NCBI GenBank assembly: GCA_012270485.1
Contig: JAAXIF010000036.1
Location: 1 to 45,958, forward strand
Source: Sphingobacteriales bacterium
Lineage (GTDB): Bacteria; Bacteroidota; Bacteroidia; Chitinophagales; Chitinophagaceae
Length of the DNA: 45,958 nt
Reading direction: 5' to 3'
Shown in pieces: positions 7,275-19,089 of this stretch (position 1 is its first letter; each line of letters begins with the position of its first letter). The notes beneath the pieces are model-generated. The model was given only the letters and a program-made list of their open reading frames with translations. It was not told where the DNA came from and ran no database searches. A program made the translations under genes and the position numbers.

Positions 7275-10200
7275 ATGTCTACAACTACATTGAACAACAG
7301 GGTCGGCTTCGGTAAAACTAAACATTTGGCTGATGCTCCTGACCTGCTCGACATCCAGTTAGAATCATTCAGAGAATTTTTTCAGTTAGAGACTACGCCT
7401 GATAAGCGTAACAATGAAGGTCTCTTCCGCGTGTTCAAGGAAAATTTTCCGATCACGGATACGCGTAACATCTTCGTGCTGGAATTCCTGGATTATTTTA
7501 TTGATCCACCACGTTACACACTTGATGAGTGTATGGAGCGTGGTCTTACGTATGCAGTGCCTTTAAAAGCAAAACTGCGCTTAAGTTGTAATGATGAAGA
7601 GCACGTAGATTTCCAAACCATCGTTCAGGATGTGTTCCTGGGTAATATTCCTTACATGACTCCCCGTGGTACATTTGTGATCAACGGAGCTGAGCGTGTA
7701 GTGGTATCTCAGTTGCATCGTTCTCCGGGTGTGTTCTTTGGACAATCCGTGCACCCGAACGGTACCAAAATTTATTCTGCCCGTGTGATTCCTTTCAAAG
7801 GAGCGTGGATGGAATTTGCTACCGATATCAACAATGTAATGTATGCTTACATCGATCGTAAGAAAAAGTTCCCGGTAACAACTTTGTTACGTTCTATCGG
7901 TTTCGAAACTGATAAGGACATTCTGGAACTCTTCGGTATGGCCGATGAAGTGAAAGCCGATAAGAAAACACTTGCCAATCACGTTGGTAAAAAACTCGCT
8001 GCTCGTGTATTGAGAACATGGGTAGAAGATTTCGTAGATGAAGATACCGGTGAGGTAGTAAGCATCGAGCGTAACGAGATCGTGATGGAGCGTGATACCG
8101 TTTTGGATGAGGAAGCGATTGCTACCATCATCGAAATGGAGATCAAGAGTGTATTCATTCAGAAAGAAGATGTGGGTGGTGATTATGCGATCATCTACAA
8201 CACCTTGAATAAAGATACTTCGAACAGTGAACTGGAAGCGGTTCAGCATATCTATCGCCAATTGCGTGGTGCGGATGCTCCGGATAATGAAACGGCTCGT
8301 GGTATCATCGATAAATTATTCTTCTCTGATAAGCGTTATGATTTAGGTGAAGTAGGTCGTTATAAGATCAACCGTAAACTGAATTTGGATTATCCGCTGA
8401 CCAAGAAAGTATTGACCAAGCAGGATATCATTGAGATCATCAAATACCTGGTTCGTCTGACCAATGCGAAGGCTGAGATCGATGATATCGATCACCTGAG
8501 CAACCGTCGTGTTCGTACCGTAGGAGAGCAGTTGTATGCGCAGTTCGGTGTAGGTCTGGCTCGTATGGCCCGTACCATCCGTGAGCGTATGAACGTTCGT
8601 GACAATGAGGTATTTACCCCGGTAGATTTGATCAATGCAAGAACATTGTCTTCTGTGATCAACTCATTCTTCGGAACTTCTCAGTTGTCTCAGTTCCTCG
8701 ATCAAACCAACCCACTGAGTGAGATCACGCACAAGCGTCGTATCTCCGCACTCGGACCCGGTGGTTTGAGTCGTGAGCGTGCCGGTTTTGAGGTGCGTGA
8801 CGTACACTATTCACACTATGGTCGTTTGTGTACCATTGAAACACCGGAAGGACCGAACATCGGTTTGATCTCTACACTTTGCGTACATGCTACTATCAAC
8901 GATATGGGCTTTATTGAAACGCCTTATCGTAAAGTAGTGAGTGGTAAAGTGAACATGAAAGAACTCACGTTCTTGAGTGCAGAAGAAGAAGATACCGCTA
9001 AGATCGCACAGAGTAATTCACCATTGACAGAGAAAGGTGAATTCGCTGAAGAGAAAGTAGTATCACGTCAAACAGGTGACTTCCCGATTTTAGATAAAGA
9101 AGAAGTGGAATACATGGACGTAGCACCGAATCAGATCGTAGGTCTGAGTGCTTCTTTGATTCCATTCCTGGAACATGATGATGCCAACCGTGCGTTGATG
9201 GGATCCAACATGCAACGTCAGGCAGTACCATTGATCCGTCCGGAAGTACCTGTTGTAGGTACCGGTTTGGAAGGTAAGGCTGCACGTGATGCACGTATTC
9301 AGATACACGCAGATGGTAATGGTGTGGTTGAATTCGTAGATGCGAATGAGATCCATGTTCGTTACGACAGAAATGATATTGACAGATTGATCAGCTTTAA
9401 TGATGATCTGCAAGTATATAAACTCACTAAGTTCATCAAAACCAACCAAGCCACTTGTATCAACCTGCGTCCGGCTGTGAAGAAAGGACAGAAAGTGAAG
9501 AAGGGCGACTTCTTAACTGAAGGTTATGCAACCAAAGATGGTGAATTGGCATTGGGTCGTAACCTGCAAGTGGCATTCATGCCATGGAAGGGTTACAACT
9601 TCGAGGATGCGATCGTAATTAGTGAGAAAGTAGTTCGCGAAGACCTGTTCACTTCTATTCACATTGATGAATATGAACTGGAAGTTCGTGACACCAAATT
9701 GGGTGAAGAAGAATTGACTCCGGATATCCCGAACGTATCAGAAGATGCAACAAAGGATCTGGATGAGAATGGTATTATCCGTATCGGCGCCACCATCAAA
9801 GAAGGTGATATCCTGATCGGTAAGATCACTCCAAAAGGTGAATCTGATCCTACTCCTGAAGAGAAACTATTGCGTGCCATCTTCGGTGATAAAGCCGGTG
9901 ATGCAAAAGATGCTTCTCTGAAAGCTCCGAACGGAACTGAAGGTGTGGTGATCGATAAAAAACTATTCCAGCGTGCGAAGAAAGATAAGAATGGTAAGAT
10001 CCGTGAAAAAGCATTGTTGGAGAAAGTAGAAAAAGTACACCAGCAAAATACAGAGTCGATCAAAGAATTGTTGTTGGATAAGTTGCAGACCTTGTTGAAA
10101 GACAAAGCTTCTGCAGGTGTTAGCAACAACTTTGGTGAAATGCTGATCGGTAAAGGCGCTAAGTTCAATCAAAAGAATCTAAGCACCATCGATTATCAGA

Positions 10201-11078
10201 ATGTGAATCCGCTGGGTTGGACCGGTGATGCAAAAACAGATGACTTGATCAATACATTGTTGCACAACTACAGCATCCGTTATAATGAAGAACTGGGACG
10301 TTACAAGCGTGAGAAGTTCAACATTTCAATCGGTGATGAGTTACCGGCAGGTGTATTGAAACTGGCTAAAGTATATCTCGCTGTAAAACGTAAGTTGAAA
10401 GTGGGAGATAAGATGGCGGGTCGTCACGGTAACAAAGGGATCGTTGCGAAAATTGTTCGTGCTGAAGACATGCCATTCATGGAAGATGGTACTCCGGTTG
10501 ATATCGTACTGAATCCATTGGGGGTACCTTCAAGGATGAACCTGGGTCAGATCTATGAAACCATTCTGGGCTGGACCGGTAAGCGTCTGGGTGTGAAATT
10601 TGCTACTCCGATCTTTGATGGTGCAAGCACTGATGAGATCGAGCAATATTGTAAGGATGCGGGTATTCCTAGAAACGGACATACTTATCTGTATGATGGT
10701 GAAACGGGAGAACGTTTCCACCAGAAGGCTACTGTGGGTGTGATCTACATGATCAAACTACACCACATGGTTGATGATAAGATGCACGCACGTTCAATCG
10801 GACCTTACAGCTTGATCACACAGCAGCCGTTGGGTGGTAAGGCACAGTTTGGTGGACAGCGTTTCGGTGAGATGGAAGTATGGGCACTAGAAGCATATGG
10901 TGCAGCTAACATTCTCCAGGAATTGTTGACCCTGAAGTCTGATGATATCATCGGAAGAGCCAAGACTTATGAAGCCATCGTGAAGGGAGATAATATCCCA
11001 CGTGCCGGCGTACCTGAATCGTTCAATGTATTGGTACATGAACTGAGAGGGTTAGGTTTGGATCTGAAGTTTGAATAA
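7275..11078 (+). CDS. rpoB: DNA-directed RNA polymerase subunit beta
   Basis: The 1267-residue protein is the beta subunit of RNA polymerase, normal in length for Bacteroidota. The N-terminus ([20 protein letters not shown]) is typical. The rifampicin-binding segment is at about 467-500 ([20 protein letters not shown], then [12 protein letters not shown]). The positions equivalent to E. coli Q513, D516, H526 and S531 (here about Q473, D476, H486, S491) are wild type, so nothing suggests rifampicin resistance. The [14 protein letters not shown] active-site segment and the C-terminal [24 protein letters not shown] motif are present. rpoC follows after a 129-bp spacer that contains repetitive words. 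No rplK/A/J/L genes lie upstream. Confidence 0.98.
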   Translation: MSTTTLNNRVGFGKTKHLADAPDLLDIQLESFREFFQLETTPDKRNNEGLFRVFKENFPITDTRNIFVLEFLDYFIDPPRYTLDECMERGLTYAVPLKAKLRLSCNDEEHVDFQTIVQDVFLGNIPYMTPRGTFVINGAERVVVSQLHRSPGVFFGQSVHPNGTKIYSARVIPFKGAWMEFATDINNVMYAYIDRKKKFPVTTLLRSIGFETDKDILELFGMADEVKADKKTLANHVGKKLAARVLRTWVEDFVDEDTGEVVSIERNEIVMERDTVLDEEAIATIIEMEIKSVFIQKEDVGGDYAIIYNTLNKDTSNSELEAVQHIYRQLRGADAPDNETARGIIDKLFFSDKRYDLGEVGRYKINRKLNLDYPLTKKVLTKQDIIEIIKYLVRLTNAKAEIDDIDHLSNRRVRTVGEQLYAQFGVGLARMARTIRERMNVRDNEVFTPVDLINARTLSSVINSFFGTSQLSQFLDQTNPLSEITHKRRISALGPGGLSRERAGFEVRDVHYSHYGRLCTIETPEGPNIGLISTLCVHATINDMGFIETPYRKVVSGKVNMKELTFLSAEEEDTAKIAQSNSPLTEKGEFAEEKVVSRQTGDFPILDKEEVEYMDVAPNQIVGLSASLIPFLEHDDANRALMGSNMQRQAVPLIRPEVPVVGTGLEGKAARDARIQIHADGNGVVEFVDANEIHVRYDRNDIDRLISFNDDLQVYKLTKFIKTNQATCINLRPAVKKGQKVKKGDFLTEGYATKDGELALGRNLQVAFMPWKGYNFEDAIVISEKVVREDLFTSIHIDEYELEVRDTKLGEEELTPDIPNVSEDATKDLDENGIIRIGATIKEGDILIGKITPKGESDPTPEEKLLRAIFGDKAGDAKDASLKAPNGTEGVVIDKKLFQRAKKDKNGKIREKALLEKVEKVHQQNTESIKELLLDKLQTLLKDKASAGVSNNFGEMLIGKGAKFNQKNLSTIDYQNVNPLGWTGDAKTDDLINTLLHNYSIRYNEELGRYKREKFNISIGDELPAGVLKLAKVYLAVKRKLKVGDKMAGRHGNKGIVAKIVRAEDMPFMEDGTPVDIVLNPLGVPSRMNLGQIYETILGWTGKRLGVKFATPIFDGASTDEIEQYCKDAGIPRNGHTYLYDGETGERFHQKATVGVIYMIKLHHMVDDKMHARSIGPYSLITQQPLGGKAQFGGQRFGEMEVWALEAYGAANILQELLTLKSDDIIGRAKTYEAIVKGDNIPRAGVPESFNVLVHELRGLGLDLKFE

Positions 11079-11080
11079 TA

Positions 11081-11200
11081 AGCTGCAAGCCGCAGGCTCC
11101 AAGCTACAAGCATGAAGTGTGCGGCTTGCTTGATTTTCTTTGATATAACTAATTTAAAAATAAAGATTGCATCCGCCGCGGCGGACTGCAGCTTGAAGCT
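11081..11200. repeat. Word array and hairpins in the rpoB-rpoC spacer
   Basis: CAAGC/GCTTG words are repeated in both orientations. GCAAGCCGCA (11085-11094) pairs perfectly with TGCGGCTTGC (11120-11129). AGCTGCA (11081-11087) pairs with TGCAGCT (11187-11193), and CCGCCGCGGCGG (11173-11184) is a perfect 12-bp palindrome. None is followed by a T-run, so it does not look like a terminator. The same word type occurs around 16276-16300 and 16395-16427. Confidence 0.65.
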
Positions 11201-11207
11201 TAAAAAT

Positions 11208-14200
11208 ATGGCCATAAAAAGAGACAATCGCCCAAGATCAACATTCTCCGAGATCACCATCAGTCTGGCATCTCCGGACAGTATCCTCGAAAGAAGTTTT
11301 GGCGAAGTACTGAAGCCTGAAACCATTAACTACCGTACCTACAAGCCAGAACGTGATGGATTGTTCTGTGAAAGAATTTTCGGTCCGGTAAAAGATTATG
11401 AATGCGCCTGCGGTAAGTATAAGCGTATCCGTTATAAGGGTATCGTTTGTGACCGTTGTGGTGTTGAAGTAACTGAAAAGAAAGTTCGTCGCGAACGCAT
11501 GGGACACATCAAATTGGTGGTTCCTGTTGTACATATCTGGTATTTCAAAAGCTTACCTAATAAAATTGGTTACTTGTTGGGTATGAGCTCTAAGAAATTA
11601 GAGACCATCATCTACTACGAGCGTTTTGTAGTGATTCAAGGTGGTGTGAAAGAGAACCTCAACATGGGTGACCTGTTGACGGAAGAGGAGTACTTAGATA
11701 TTCTCGACAACTTGCCAAAAGATAACCAGTACCTGCCTGATGATGATCCACAAAAGTTCATCGCTAAAATGGGTGCTGAAGCTGTTCATGCTTTATTGGA
11801 AAGAATCGATCTGGATGGATTGAGTTTCTCTCTGCGTAATGCAGCAGCCACTGAAACATCTCAGCAGCGTAAGGCAGATGCTTTAAAGCGTCTGAGCGTT
11901 GTAGAATCGTTCCGTGATGCAAGTACAAGAATCACTAACCGTCCTGAGTGGATGGTGATGCAATACATTCCTGTAATTCCACCGGAATTACGTCCATTAG
12001 TGCCTTTGGATGGTGGACGTTTTGCGAGTTCAGATTTGAATGATCTGTATCGTCGTGTGATCATCCGTAACAACCGTTTGAAGCGTTTGTTAGAGATCAA
12101 AGCTCCTGAAGTGATCCTGCGTAATGAAAAACGTATGTTGCAGGAAGCAATCGATTCGCTGTTTGATAATAGCCGTAAATCCAATGCGGTGAAAGCAGAA
12201 GGTGGTCGCGCACTGAAATCATTATCTGATGTTCTGAAAGGTAAACAAGGTCGTTTCCGTCAGAACCTATTGGGTAAGCGTGTTGACTACTCAGGTCGTT
12301 CGGTGATCGTGGTTGGACCGGAACTCAAAATGCATGAGTGTGGTTTACCAAAAGACATGGCGGCTGAATTGTTCAAACCATTTGTGATTCGTAAGTTGAT
12401 TGAAAGAGGTATTGTGAAAACAGTGAAGTCTGCTAAGAAATTGGTAGATCGTAAAGAAGCTGTGATTTGGGATATCCTTGAAAATATTCTGAAAGGACAC
12501 CCTGTTTTGTTAAACCGTGCCCCAACATTGCACCGTTTGTCTATTCAGGCCTTCCAGCCAAAATTAGTAGAAGGTAAAGCGATCCAACTGCACCCACTCG
12601 TAACATCAGCGTTCAACGCGGATTTCGATGGTGACCAGATGGCGGTACACGTTCCATTGAGCAATGCTGCTGTTTTGGAAGCTCAATTACTGATGCTTTC
12701 TTCACACAATATCTTGAACCCTCAAAATGGTACGCCTATTACCCTTCCTTCTCAGGACATGGTACTTGGTCTGTACTACATCACAAAGGGTAAAAGAACC
12801 ACTGAAACTGAAGTGGTGAAAGGTGAGGGTAAAGCCTTCTATAGCATGGATGAAGTGATCATTGCTTACAATGAGCAGCGTGTAGATCTTCATGCCAACA
12901 TTAAGGTGAAAGTAAACGTACGTGAAGCTGGTAAATTGGTGAAGAAACTCATCGATACTACTGTAGGTCGTGTTTTATTTAACCAGCATGTTCCTGTTGA
13001 AGTTGGATACATCAATGCACTGTTGACCAAGAAGAGCTTGAGAGAGATCATTGGTGATATCATCAAGATCACAGACGTTCCTAAGACAGCTAAGTTCCTC
13101 GATGATATCAAGACACTCGGTTTCCGTATGGCCTTCCGTGGTGGTCTGTCATTCAACGTGAATGATCTGATCGTTCCTGATATGAGAAATGAACTGTTGG
13201 AGAATGCTAAAGCAGAAGTAGAAGAAGTGTGGGAGAACTATAACATGGGTCTCATCACCAACAATGAAAGATATAACCAGGTAATTGATATCTGGAGCCG
13301 TGTGGATACACGTATCACCGAAACACTGATCCGCGAAATGCAAAATGATAAGCAGGGCTTCAACTCTGTTTACATGATGCTGGATTCCGGAGCCCGTGGT
13401 AGTAAAACACAGGTTAAGCAGCTGGTAGGTATTCGTGGTCTGATGGCGAAACCACGTAAGAGTGGTAGTACCGGTAGCGAGGTAATTGAAAATCCGATCC
13501 TTTCCAACTTTAAGAGTGGTCTGAACGTATTGGATTACTTCATCTCTACACACGGTGCGCGTAAAGGTCTTGCGGATACGGCCCTGAAAACAGCGGATGC
13601 CGGTTACTTGACTCGTCGTCTGGTTGACGTATCACAAGATGTGGTGATCAGTGAAGAAGATTGTGGTACACTTCGTGGTATTGCAACAACCGCACTGAAA
13701 GATAATGAAGATGTAATCGAGCCACTGGCAGATAGAATTGAAGGTCGTACCTCATTACACAATGTATACCATCCTGTAACAGATGAGTTGATCATCACTG
13801 CAGGTGAAGAGATTTCTTCTGATGATGCGAAAGCAATCGAAGAAGCGGGTATCGAAACGGTAGAAATTCGTTCTGTATTGACTTGTGAAAGCAAGCGTGG
13901 TGTATGTGTGAAATGTTATGGTAAGAACCTGGCAACAGGATACCTCGCACAAAGAGGTGATGCTGTAGGTATCATCGCTGCACAGTCAATCGGTGAACCG
14001 GGTACTCAGTTAACACTTCGTACTTTCCACGTGGGTGGTGTTGCGGGCTCTGCTTCTGTAGAATCAACCTTGCAAGCGAAATTTGATGGAACCATTCAGT
14101 TCGATGGTCTGCGTACCGTAGAAACATTGAACAATGAAGGCAATAAAGTGAAGATTGTTATCGGTCGTACAGGTGAAGTGAGAATCATGGATGTGAAGAA

Positions 14201-15491
14201 TGATCGTTTAATGATCACGAATAACGTTCCTTATGGTTCTACCTTGAATGTGAAAGACGGACAGCAAGTGAAGAAAGGTGATGTGATCTGTACATGGGAT
14301 CCATTCAATAACGTAATCGTTGCAGAACAGAATGGTAAGATCCGTTTTGAAAATGTAATCGATGGTATCACTTATCGTGATGAAGCGGATGAACAAACCG
14401 GTCACCGCGAGAAAGTGGTTATTGAAACCAAGGATAAGACCAAGATCCCAACCATTATTGTTGACGGTAAAGAAATCAAGCAATACAACTTGCCTGTTGG
14501 CTCACACATTTCTGTAGAAGAAGGAGATGAAGTGAAAGCCGGACAAGTAATGGTGAAAATTCCACGTGTACTTGGTAAGTTGAGAGATATCACCGGAGGT
14601 CTTCCTCGTGTAACTGAATTGTTTGAAGCTCGTAATCCGGGTAACCCTGCGATCGTTTGTGAGATCGATGGTGTGGTAGCGTTCGGTAATGTGAAGCGTG
14701 GTAACCGTGAGATCATCGTTGAGTCTAAAGACGGAATGGTGAAGAAATACTTGGTGCCATTGACTCGTCAGATCCTGGTTCAGGATGGTGACTTCGTGAA
14801 AGCAGGTACACCAATGTCTGACGGACAAATTGCTCCAGCAGATATCCTGGCAATTAAAGGTCCATTCGCAGTACAAGAGTACGTGGTTAATGAGATCCAG
14901 GAAGTATATCGTTTACAAGGTGTAAAAATCAACGATAAGCACATTGAAGTAATCGTTCGTCAGATGATGAAGAAAGTGGAGATTGTTGATGCGGGTGATA
15001 CTAAATTCTTGGAGGAGGATCTGGAAGATCGCTTCGACTTTATCGAAGAGAACGACAGAATCTATGATAAGAAAGTAGTAACTGATGCAGGTGAAAGTGC
15101 TAAGCTGAAAGCCGGACAAATCATCACACTACGTGAGTTGAGAGAAGAAAACTCGATTCTCCGTAGAGCTGATAAGAAACTGGTAGAAGTACGTGATGCG
15201 AAACCAGCTACTGCAACACCGGTGTTGTTGGGTATCACTAAGGCGTCTCTGGGTGTACAAAGCTGGATCTCAGCTGCGTCATTCCAGGAAACGACTAAAG
15301 TACTGAGTCAGGCGGCCATTCAAGGTAAGACCGACGCTATGTTAGGTCTGAAAGAGAATGTGATCACCGGACACCTGATTCCTGCCGGTTCCGGACAAAA
15401 AGAGTTCGAGAACCTGATCGTAGGAAGTAAGGAAGAGTACGAGGTACTGGCTACCACCCGCGAAGCGATGAGCTTTGATGATGAGGAATAA
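11208..15491 (+). CDS. rpoC: DNA-directed RNA polymerase subunit beta'
   Basis: I place the start at the ATG at 11208 ([18 protein letters not shown]), giving 1427 residues. An in-frame ATG at 11112 would add 32 residues encoded by the spacer repeats and is unlikely. The N-terminal zinc site is C66, C68, C81, C84. The catalytic Mg motif NADFDGD is at 470-476, and the second zinc site ([13 protein letters not shown]) is in the C-terminal half. The bridge-helix/trigger-loop region ([38 protein letters not shown]) is intact. It assembles with RpoB, RpoA and RpoZ. It is co-transcribed with rpoB and ends at a clear terminator. Confidence 0.97.
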   Translation: MAIKRDNRPRSTFSEITISLASPDSILERSFGEVLKPETINYRTYKPERDGLFCERIFGPVKDYECACGKYKRIRYKGIVCDRCGVEVTEKKVRRERMGHIKLVVPVVHIWYFKSLPNKIGYLLGMSSKKLETIIYYERFVVIQGGVKENLNMGDLLTEEEYLDILDNLPKDNQYLPDDDPQKFIAKMGAEAVHALLERIDLDGLSFSLRNAAATETSQQRKADALKRLSVVESFRDASTRITNRPEWMVMQYIPVIPPELRPLVPLDGGRFASSDLNDLYRRVIIRNNRLKRLLEIKAPEVILRNEKRMLQEAIDSLFDNSRKSNAVKAEGGRALKSLSDVLKGKQGRFRQNLLGKRVDYSGRSVIVVGPELKMHECGLPKDMAAELFKPFVIRKLIERGIVKTVKSAKKLVDRKEAVIWDILENILKGHPVLLNRAPTLHRLSIQAFQPKLVEGKAIQLHPLVTSAFNADFDGDQMAVHVPLSNAAVLEAQLLMLSSHNILNPQNGTPITLPSQDMVLGLYYITKGKRTTETEVVKGEGKAFYSMDEVIIAYNEQRVDLHANIKVKVNVREAGKLVKKLIDTTVGRVLFNQHVPVEVGYINALLTKKSLREIIGDIIKITDVPKTAKFLDDIKTLGFRMAFRGGLSFNVNDLIVPDMRNELLENAKAEVEEVWENYNMGLITNNERYNQVIDIWSRVDTRITETLIREMQNDKQGFNSVYMMLDSGARGSKTQVKQLVGIRGLMAKPRKSGSTGSEVIENPILSNFKSGLNVLDYFISTHGARKGLADTALKTADAGYLTRRLVDVSQDVVISEEDCGTLRGIATTALKDNEDVIEPLADRIEGRTSLHNVYHPVTDELIITAGEEISSDDAKAIEEAGIETVEIRSVLTCESKRGVCVKCYGKNLATGYLAQRGDAVGIIAAQSIGEPGTQLTLRTFHVGGVAGSASVESTLQAKFDGTIQFDGLRTVETLNNEGNKVKIVIGRTGEVRIMDVKNDRLMITNNVPYGSTLNVKDGQQVKKGDVICTWDPFNNVIVAEQNGKIRFENVIDGITYRDEADEQTGHREKVVIETKDKTKIPTIIVDGKEIKQYNLPVGSHISVEEGDEVKAGQVMVKIPRVLGKLRDITGGLPRVTELFEARNPGNPAIVCEIDGVVAFGNVKRGNREIIVESKDGMVKKYLVPLTRQILVQDGDFVKAGTPMSDGQIAPADILAIKGPFAVQEYVVNEIQEVYRLQGVKINDKHIEVIVRQMMKKVEIVDAGDTKFLEEDLEDRFDFIEENDRIYDKKVVTDAGESAKLKAGQIITLRELREENSILRRADKKLVEVRDAKPATATPVLLGITKASLGVQSWISAASFQETTKVLSQAAIQGKTDAMLGLKENVITGHLIPAGSGQKEFENLIVGSKEEYEVLATTREAMSFDDEE

Positions 15492-15520
15492 GATCATATG
15501 ATCTTTTGAATACATGTTAA

Positions 15521-15550
15521 AGTAGGAAGTGAAAACTTCCTACTTTTTTT
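15521..15550 (+). terminator. Rho-independent terminator of rpoBC
   Basis: A perfect 10-bp stem AGTAGGAAGT / ACTTCCTACT with a GAAA tetraloop is followed directly by seven Ts. It is 30 bp after the rpoC stop. Confidence 0.92.
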
Positions 15551-15670
15551 CAGGTATACATCATGTTCTTTATACACTGTTTTTGTAATCTGATATTTAT
15601 TGTTAATCTTGTTGCCCCGAAAACATAAAGGGAACAAAAGCCTTTAATTTTATTATCTAAACATTAGTAC

Positions 15671-16267
15671 ATGAAAAATTTTACCATCGGGTTGAATGTA
15701 GTGTTGGTGATAGCGGTAGCTGTTTTATTTTACCTACAATTTTCTTCTGGATCAAAAGATGGGAAAGTAAGTGCTTCAGGAAGCAAAGCTGTTTCTGAAG
15801 GAGATTTCAAGATCGCTTACTTTGAGATTGATTCTATTGAAGCACATTTCGATTATTATAAAGAAGTAAGTAATTCAATTCAGTCAAAAGCGCAAGAAAA
15901 TAGCAAGCAGTTGAATCAACTGAAACAAACTTTTGCAGATAAATACCAGGAGCTTCAGCGTACCGCTCAAACCATGACACAGGCCGAGCTGAATAGCAAG
16001 CAGCAGGAGCTGATGCAAATGGAAAAGACATACAACAGCAAAGAGCAAATGATGAACAATGAAATGCAGGATGAGAGCATGAAAAAAATGCTGGATGTAA
16101 GACAAAAAATCAGTGACTACCTAAAAGAATACAATGTATCCAAAGGATATGCATTCATCGTAGGAAATAATGATGCCTCTATTGCTTTTTATTACAAAGA
16201 TGCAGCTTATGATATTACTGCTGATGTGATTAAGGGATTGAATGAGAGATATAAGAAGAAGAACTAG
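15671..16267 (+). CDS. OmpH/Skp-family periplasmic chaperone-like protein
   Basis: The 198-residue protein has an N-terminal hydrophobic segment (residues 5-24, NFTIGLNVVLVIAVAVLFYL) and then a short linker. FKIAYFEIDSIEAHFDYYKE follows, the start typical of OmpH/Skp proteins. A long, Gln/Met/Lys-rich coiled coil spans about residues 65-140, and the closing segment is YNVSKGYAFIVGN. Skp-like proteins form trimeric clamps that hold unfolded outer-membrane proteins in the periplasm. The uncleaved-looking hydrophobic N-terminus suggests membrane anchoring. The gene is monocistronic, between the rpoBC terminator and its own. Confidence 0.8.
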   Translation: MKNFTIGLNVVLVIAVAVLFYLQFSSGSKDGKVSASGSKAVSEGDFKIAYFEIDSIEAHFDYYKEVSNSIQSKAQENSKQLNQLKQTFADKYQELQRTAQTMTQAELNSKQQELMQMEKTYNSKEQMMNNEMQDESMKKMLDVRQKISDYLKEYNVSKGYAFIVGNNDASIAFYYKDAAYDITADVIKGLNERYKKKN

Positions 16268-16275
16268 TCTTTTAA

Positions 16276-16427
16276 AGCGGCAAGCGGCAAGCTTCAAGTG
16301 AGCAATACTTTCAGAAAGGCAGGTGAATTTTATGTTCGCCTGCTTTTTTTATTAACAGGGATACCTGTAACGATCTTGTAGCCTGTATCTTGTAACTTGA
16401 AGCTTGCCGCTTGCGGCTTGTGGCTTT
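16276..16427. repeat. Inverted word array CAAGCGGCAAGC / GCTTGCCGCTTG
   Basis: Left words at 16276-16300 (GCGGCAAGCGGCAAGCTTCA) are complementary to right words at about 16395-16422 (AACTTGAAGCTTGCCGCTTG). Between the arms sits the terminator at 16319-16350. The same CAAGC/GCTTG family is found in the rpoB-rpoC spacer. Confidence 0.7.
16319..16350 (+). terminator. Terminator after the OmpH-like gene
   Basis: GCAGGTGAA (16319-16327) pairs with TTCGCCTGC (16335-16343) with one G-U, followed by seven Ts. Confidence 0.85.
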
Positions 16428-16460
16428 TTTCCCTATCTTCCCTCACGAACAAAACGCTAT

Positions 16461-17882
16461 ATGAATAATAACAACCCTTCTTTCAAACCCACCCTTGGAT
16501 TGTTGGATGCTACGATGATTGTAGCCGGTAGTATGATCGGTTCCGGAATTTTTATTGTGAGTGCTGATATTACCCGTAATGTAGGCAGTGCCGGTTGGCT
16601 CATTGCTGTTTGGTTGATTACGGGATTTATGACCTTGACAGCAGCATTGAGTTATGGGGAACTGAGTGCTATGTTTCCCAAAGCAGGTGGACAATATGTA
16701 TATCTCAAAGAATCCTATAATAAGCTGACAGGATTTCTGTATGGCTGGAGTTTCTTCTCTGTTATTCAAACCGGAACTATTGCCGCGGTAGGAGTGGCTT
16801 TCAGTAAATTCGCCGGATATTTCTTTCCCTCATTAGAAATGACGGATGAGAATATGCTTGCGCAGATTGGCTTTGTAAAATTATATCCCGCACAATTTGT
16901 ATCTATCGCGATCATTATTTTTCTGACCTATATCAATACCAAAGGGGTACAGGGTGGTAAATTGATTCAGACCACATTTACAGTAACAAAGTTGTTATCA
17001 CTATTTGGATTGATCGTGTTTGGGTTTTTATTGGCAGCCAAATCAGAAGTATGGAATGCAAACTGGACGGATGCATGGTCTATGAAAAATATTTCAGGTG
17101 ACAATAGTATCACCGCCGTATTGGGTGTTGCTGCATTTGGAGCGATCGCTGCATCAATGGTAGGTTCTATTTTTAGTAGTGATGCCTGGAACAATGTTAC
17201 ATTCATCGCAGGAGAAATTAAAAATCCGCAGCGTAATATTGGTTTGAGTCTTTTTCTGGGAACATTGATCGTTACCGTGATCTATGTTGCAGCTAACTTA
17301 ATGTATTTAAGTGTGCTTCCGCTCAATGATATCGCACATGCACCACAAGATCGTGTGGCAGTATCGGCATCCAACCTCATTTTTGGAAATATCGGTACTT
17401 ATGTGATCGCCGTTATGATCATGATCTCCACTTTCGGATGTAACAATGGATTGATACTTGCGGGTGCAAGGGTATATTATACCATGGCACAGGATGGATT
17501 GTTCTTCAAAAAAGCAGGTGAACTGAATAAAAATGCAGTACCGGAATGGGCACTATGGGCACAGTGTGTAGTAGCTTCTTTATTATGTTTGAGCGGTAAG
17601 TATGGAGATCTGTTGGACATGGTTTCTTTTATCGTGGTGATCTTCTATGTACTGACTATTGCTGGTATTTTCATTCTTCGTAAAAAGAGACCTGAGATCG
17701 ATCGTCCATATAAAGCATTTGGCTATCCTATTTTGCCAGCTATCTATATGTTGATGGGAATTACTTTCTGCGTTTTGCTGATCGTTTATAAACCTAATTT
17801 TACATGGCCGGGGCTCATCATTACACTGATTGGAATTCCTTTGTATTATCTTGCAGTACGAAATAAGAAACAAGAAGCCTGA
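16461..17882 (+). CDS. APC-superfamily amino acid permease
   Basis: Starting at the ATG at 16461 (MNNNNPSFKPTLGLLDATMI) gives 473 residues; the in-frame ATG at 16404 lies in the repeat region and is unlikely. The first helix carries the APC signature (GSMIGSGIFIVSADI), and about twelve hydrophobic segments follow, with conserved loops such as LSYGELSAMFPKAGGQYVYL and ISTFGCNNGLILAGARVYYTMAQDG. It is an inner-membrane transporter for amino acids or related compounds, working by exchange or symport. The substrate cannot be told from the sequence. Its stop codon overlaps the start of the heptose kinase gene (TGATG), so the two are translationally linked, although no functional link is obvious. 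Confidence 0.88.
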   Translation: MNNNNPSFKPTLGLLDATMIVAGSMIGSGIFIVSADITRNVGSAGWLIAVWLITGFMTLTAALSYGELSAMFPKAGGQYVYLKESYNKLTGFLYGWSFFSVIQTGTIAAVGVAFSKFAGYFFPSLEMTDENMLAQIGFVKLYPAQFVSIAIIIFLTYINTKGVQGGKLIQTTFTVTKLLSLFGLIVFGFLLAAKSEVWNANWTDAWSMKNISGDNSITAVLGVAAFGAIAASMVGSIFSSDAWNNVTFIAGEIKNPQRNIGLSLFLGTLIVTVIYVAANLMYLSVLPLNDIAHAPQDRVAVSASNLIFGNIGTYVIAVMIMISTFGCNNGLILAGARVYYTMAQDGLFFKKAGELNKNAVPEWALWAQCVVASLLCLSGKYGDLLDMVSFIVVIFYVLTIAGIFILRKKRPEIDRPYKAFGYPILPAIYMLMGITFCVLLIVYKPNFTWPGLIITLIGIPLYYLAVRNKKQEA

Positions 17883-18871
17883 TGAATTTTGAACAACTAT
17901 TTACGGGATTCCAATCGATCCGTGTAGCCATTCTTGGGGATGTAATGTTGGATACTTACTGGTGGGGTTCAGTTGATCGTATCTCTCCCGAAGCTCCGGT
18001 TCCTGTGGTGGCTTTGAAGAATAAAGAGCTCAGGGTTGGCGGAGCAGCGAATGTGGCATTGAATACAGCTTCATTAGGAGCAAAAACAACCATGATCTCT
18101 ATTGTGGGTGCTGATACTGATGGGGAACAGTTGTTACAGTTATTGAAGGATAAGCATATTGATACTTCATATATCCGTTCAGTGAGTAATAGGGTAACCA
18201 CTAACAAGACCCGTATCATGAGTCGTAACCAGCAAATGATGCGATTGGATGCAGAGATTACCATAGATATTGATGAGGCAACAGAGAACATGTTGATTGA
18301 ACAGGTTAAACATTGTCTGGAAGAGCAACAGCCTCAGGTGCTCATATTTGAGGATTATAACAAGGGCGTTATTACAGAACGAATCATTCAAACAGTAACT
18401 GCTTTGTGTAAAGAAAGAAATGTGATCATTGCTGTAGACCCCAAGAAAAAGAATTTCCTCTCTTATAAAGACGTCACCATTTTTAAACCGAACCTGAAGG
18501 AAGTGAAAGAAGGGTTGAATTTATCAGTGGATCATATAGATTTATCTTCTTTACAACAAATACATCAACGTTTACAGGAACATCTTCATCATCAAATATC
18601 ATTGATCACACTCTCAGAAAAAGGTGTTTTTTATCAGGATGAAACCTCTCATAAAATCATACCCACACATATCCGCAATATCGCAGATGTAAGTGGGGCA
18701 GGAGATACAGTAATTGCTGTAACCTCACTTTGTTATGCGGCAACCCGTGATATGCATCTCGCAGCAGAAATGGCCAATATAGCCGGTGGACTGGTATGCG
18801 AACAAGTTGGAACCGCCGCCATTGACCGCGATAAGCTGTTGCAGGAATGTGAGATATTGTTGGGGGAATGA
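17882..18871 (+). CDS. hldE: D-glycero-beta-D-manno-heptose-7-phosphate kinase (HldE kinase domain only)
   Basis: The 329-residue protein is a PfkB-family kinase closest to the N-terminal (RfaE1) domain of HldE. Signs are GDVMLDTYWWGSVDRISPEA near the N-terminus, the sugar-binding GGAANVALN motif, and the catalytic anion-hole motif DVSGAGDTVIA. HldE phosphorylates heptose-7-phosphate at C1 on the way to ADP-heptose for lipopolysaccharide core. The cytidylyltransferase-like second domain of the bifunctional enzyme is absent, as in bacteria with split genes (rfaE2 elsewhere). Another PfkB sugar kinase specificity cannot be fully excluded. The start overlaps the permease stop. Confidence 0.82.
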   Translation: MNFEQLFTGFQSIRVAILGDVMLDTYWWGSVDRISPEAPVPVVALKNKELRVGGAANVALNTASLGAKTTMISIVGADTDGEQLLQLLKDKHIDTSYIRSVSNRVTTNKTRIMSRNQQMMRLDAEITIDIDEATENMLIEQVKHCLEEQQPQVLIFEDYNKGVITERIIQTVTALCKERNVIIAVDPKKKNFLSYKDVTIFKPNLKEVKEGLNLSVDHIDLSSLQQIHQRLQEHLHHQISLITLSEKGVFYQDETSHKIIPTHIRNIADVSGAGDTVIAVTSLCYAATRDMHLAAEMANIAGGLVCEQVGTAAIDRDKLLQECEILLGE

Positions 18872-18880
18872 TTGAGTACA

Positions 18881-18977
18881 AGTGAAAATTCAAAAGTAAA
18901 AAGTAAAAAGTGAGTTAGTTGCTGATGCTGAACAACTAGCAACTAGCACCTAGTACCTAGCACCCAGTACCCCACAC
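18881..18977. repeat. Two word arrays after hldE
   Basis: At 18884-18912 there are words like AAAAGTAAAAAGTAAAAAGT. At 18935-18975 there are AACTAGC, ACCTAGTACC and TAGCACCCAGTACC. GTTAGTTGC before the second array is partly complementary to GCAACTAGC within it. The first word type recurs at 25107-25222 and 38404-38440, the second at 6933-7094. Confidence 0.65.
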
Positions 18978-19089
18978 CCATTCAATAATCCCCGCATTTC
19001 ATTAAATCCTATCTAACATTCCTCTCAAACAATTCGATTTTGTGAGTTGGGTAAATAACTAATTTCGGGTGCTTGTAAATGAAATAGTT

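Noticed and set aside
9659..10168. 169-codon frame antisense to rpoB
   Set aside because: It is a shadow of rpoB codon use, with Ser/Phe/Ile-rich low-complexity composition and no recognisable domain. Several similar antisense frames in rpoB and rpoC were dropped too.
11112..11207. N-terminal extension of RpoC
   Set aside because: The 32 extra residues are encoded by spacer repeats and lack similarity to beta' N-termini; [10 protein letters not shown] at 11208 is the expected start.
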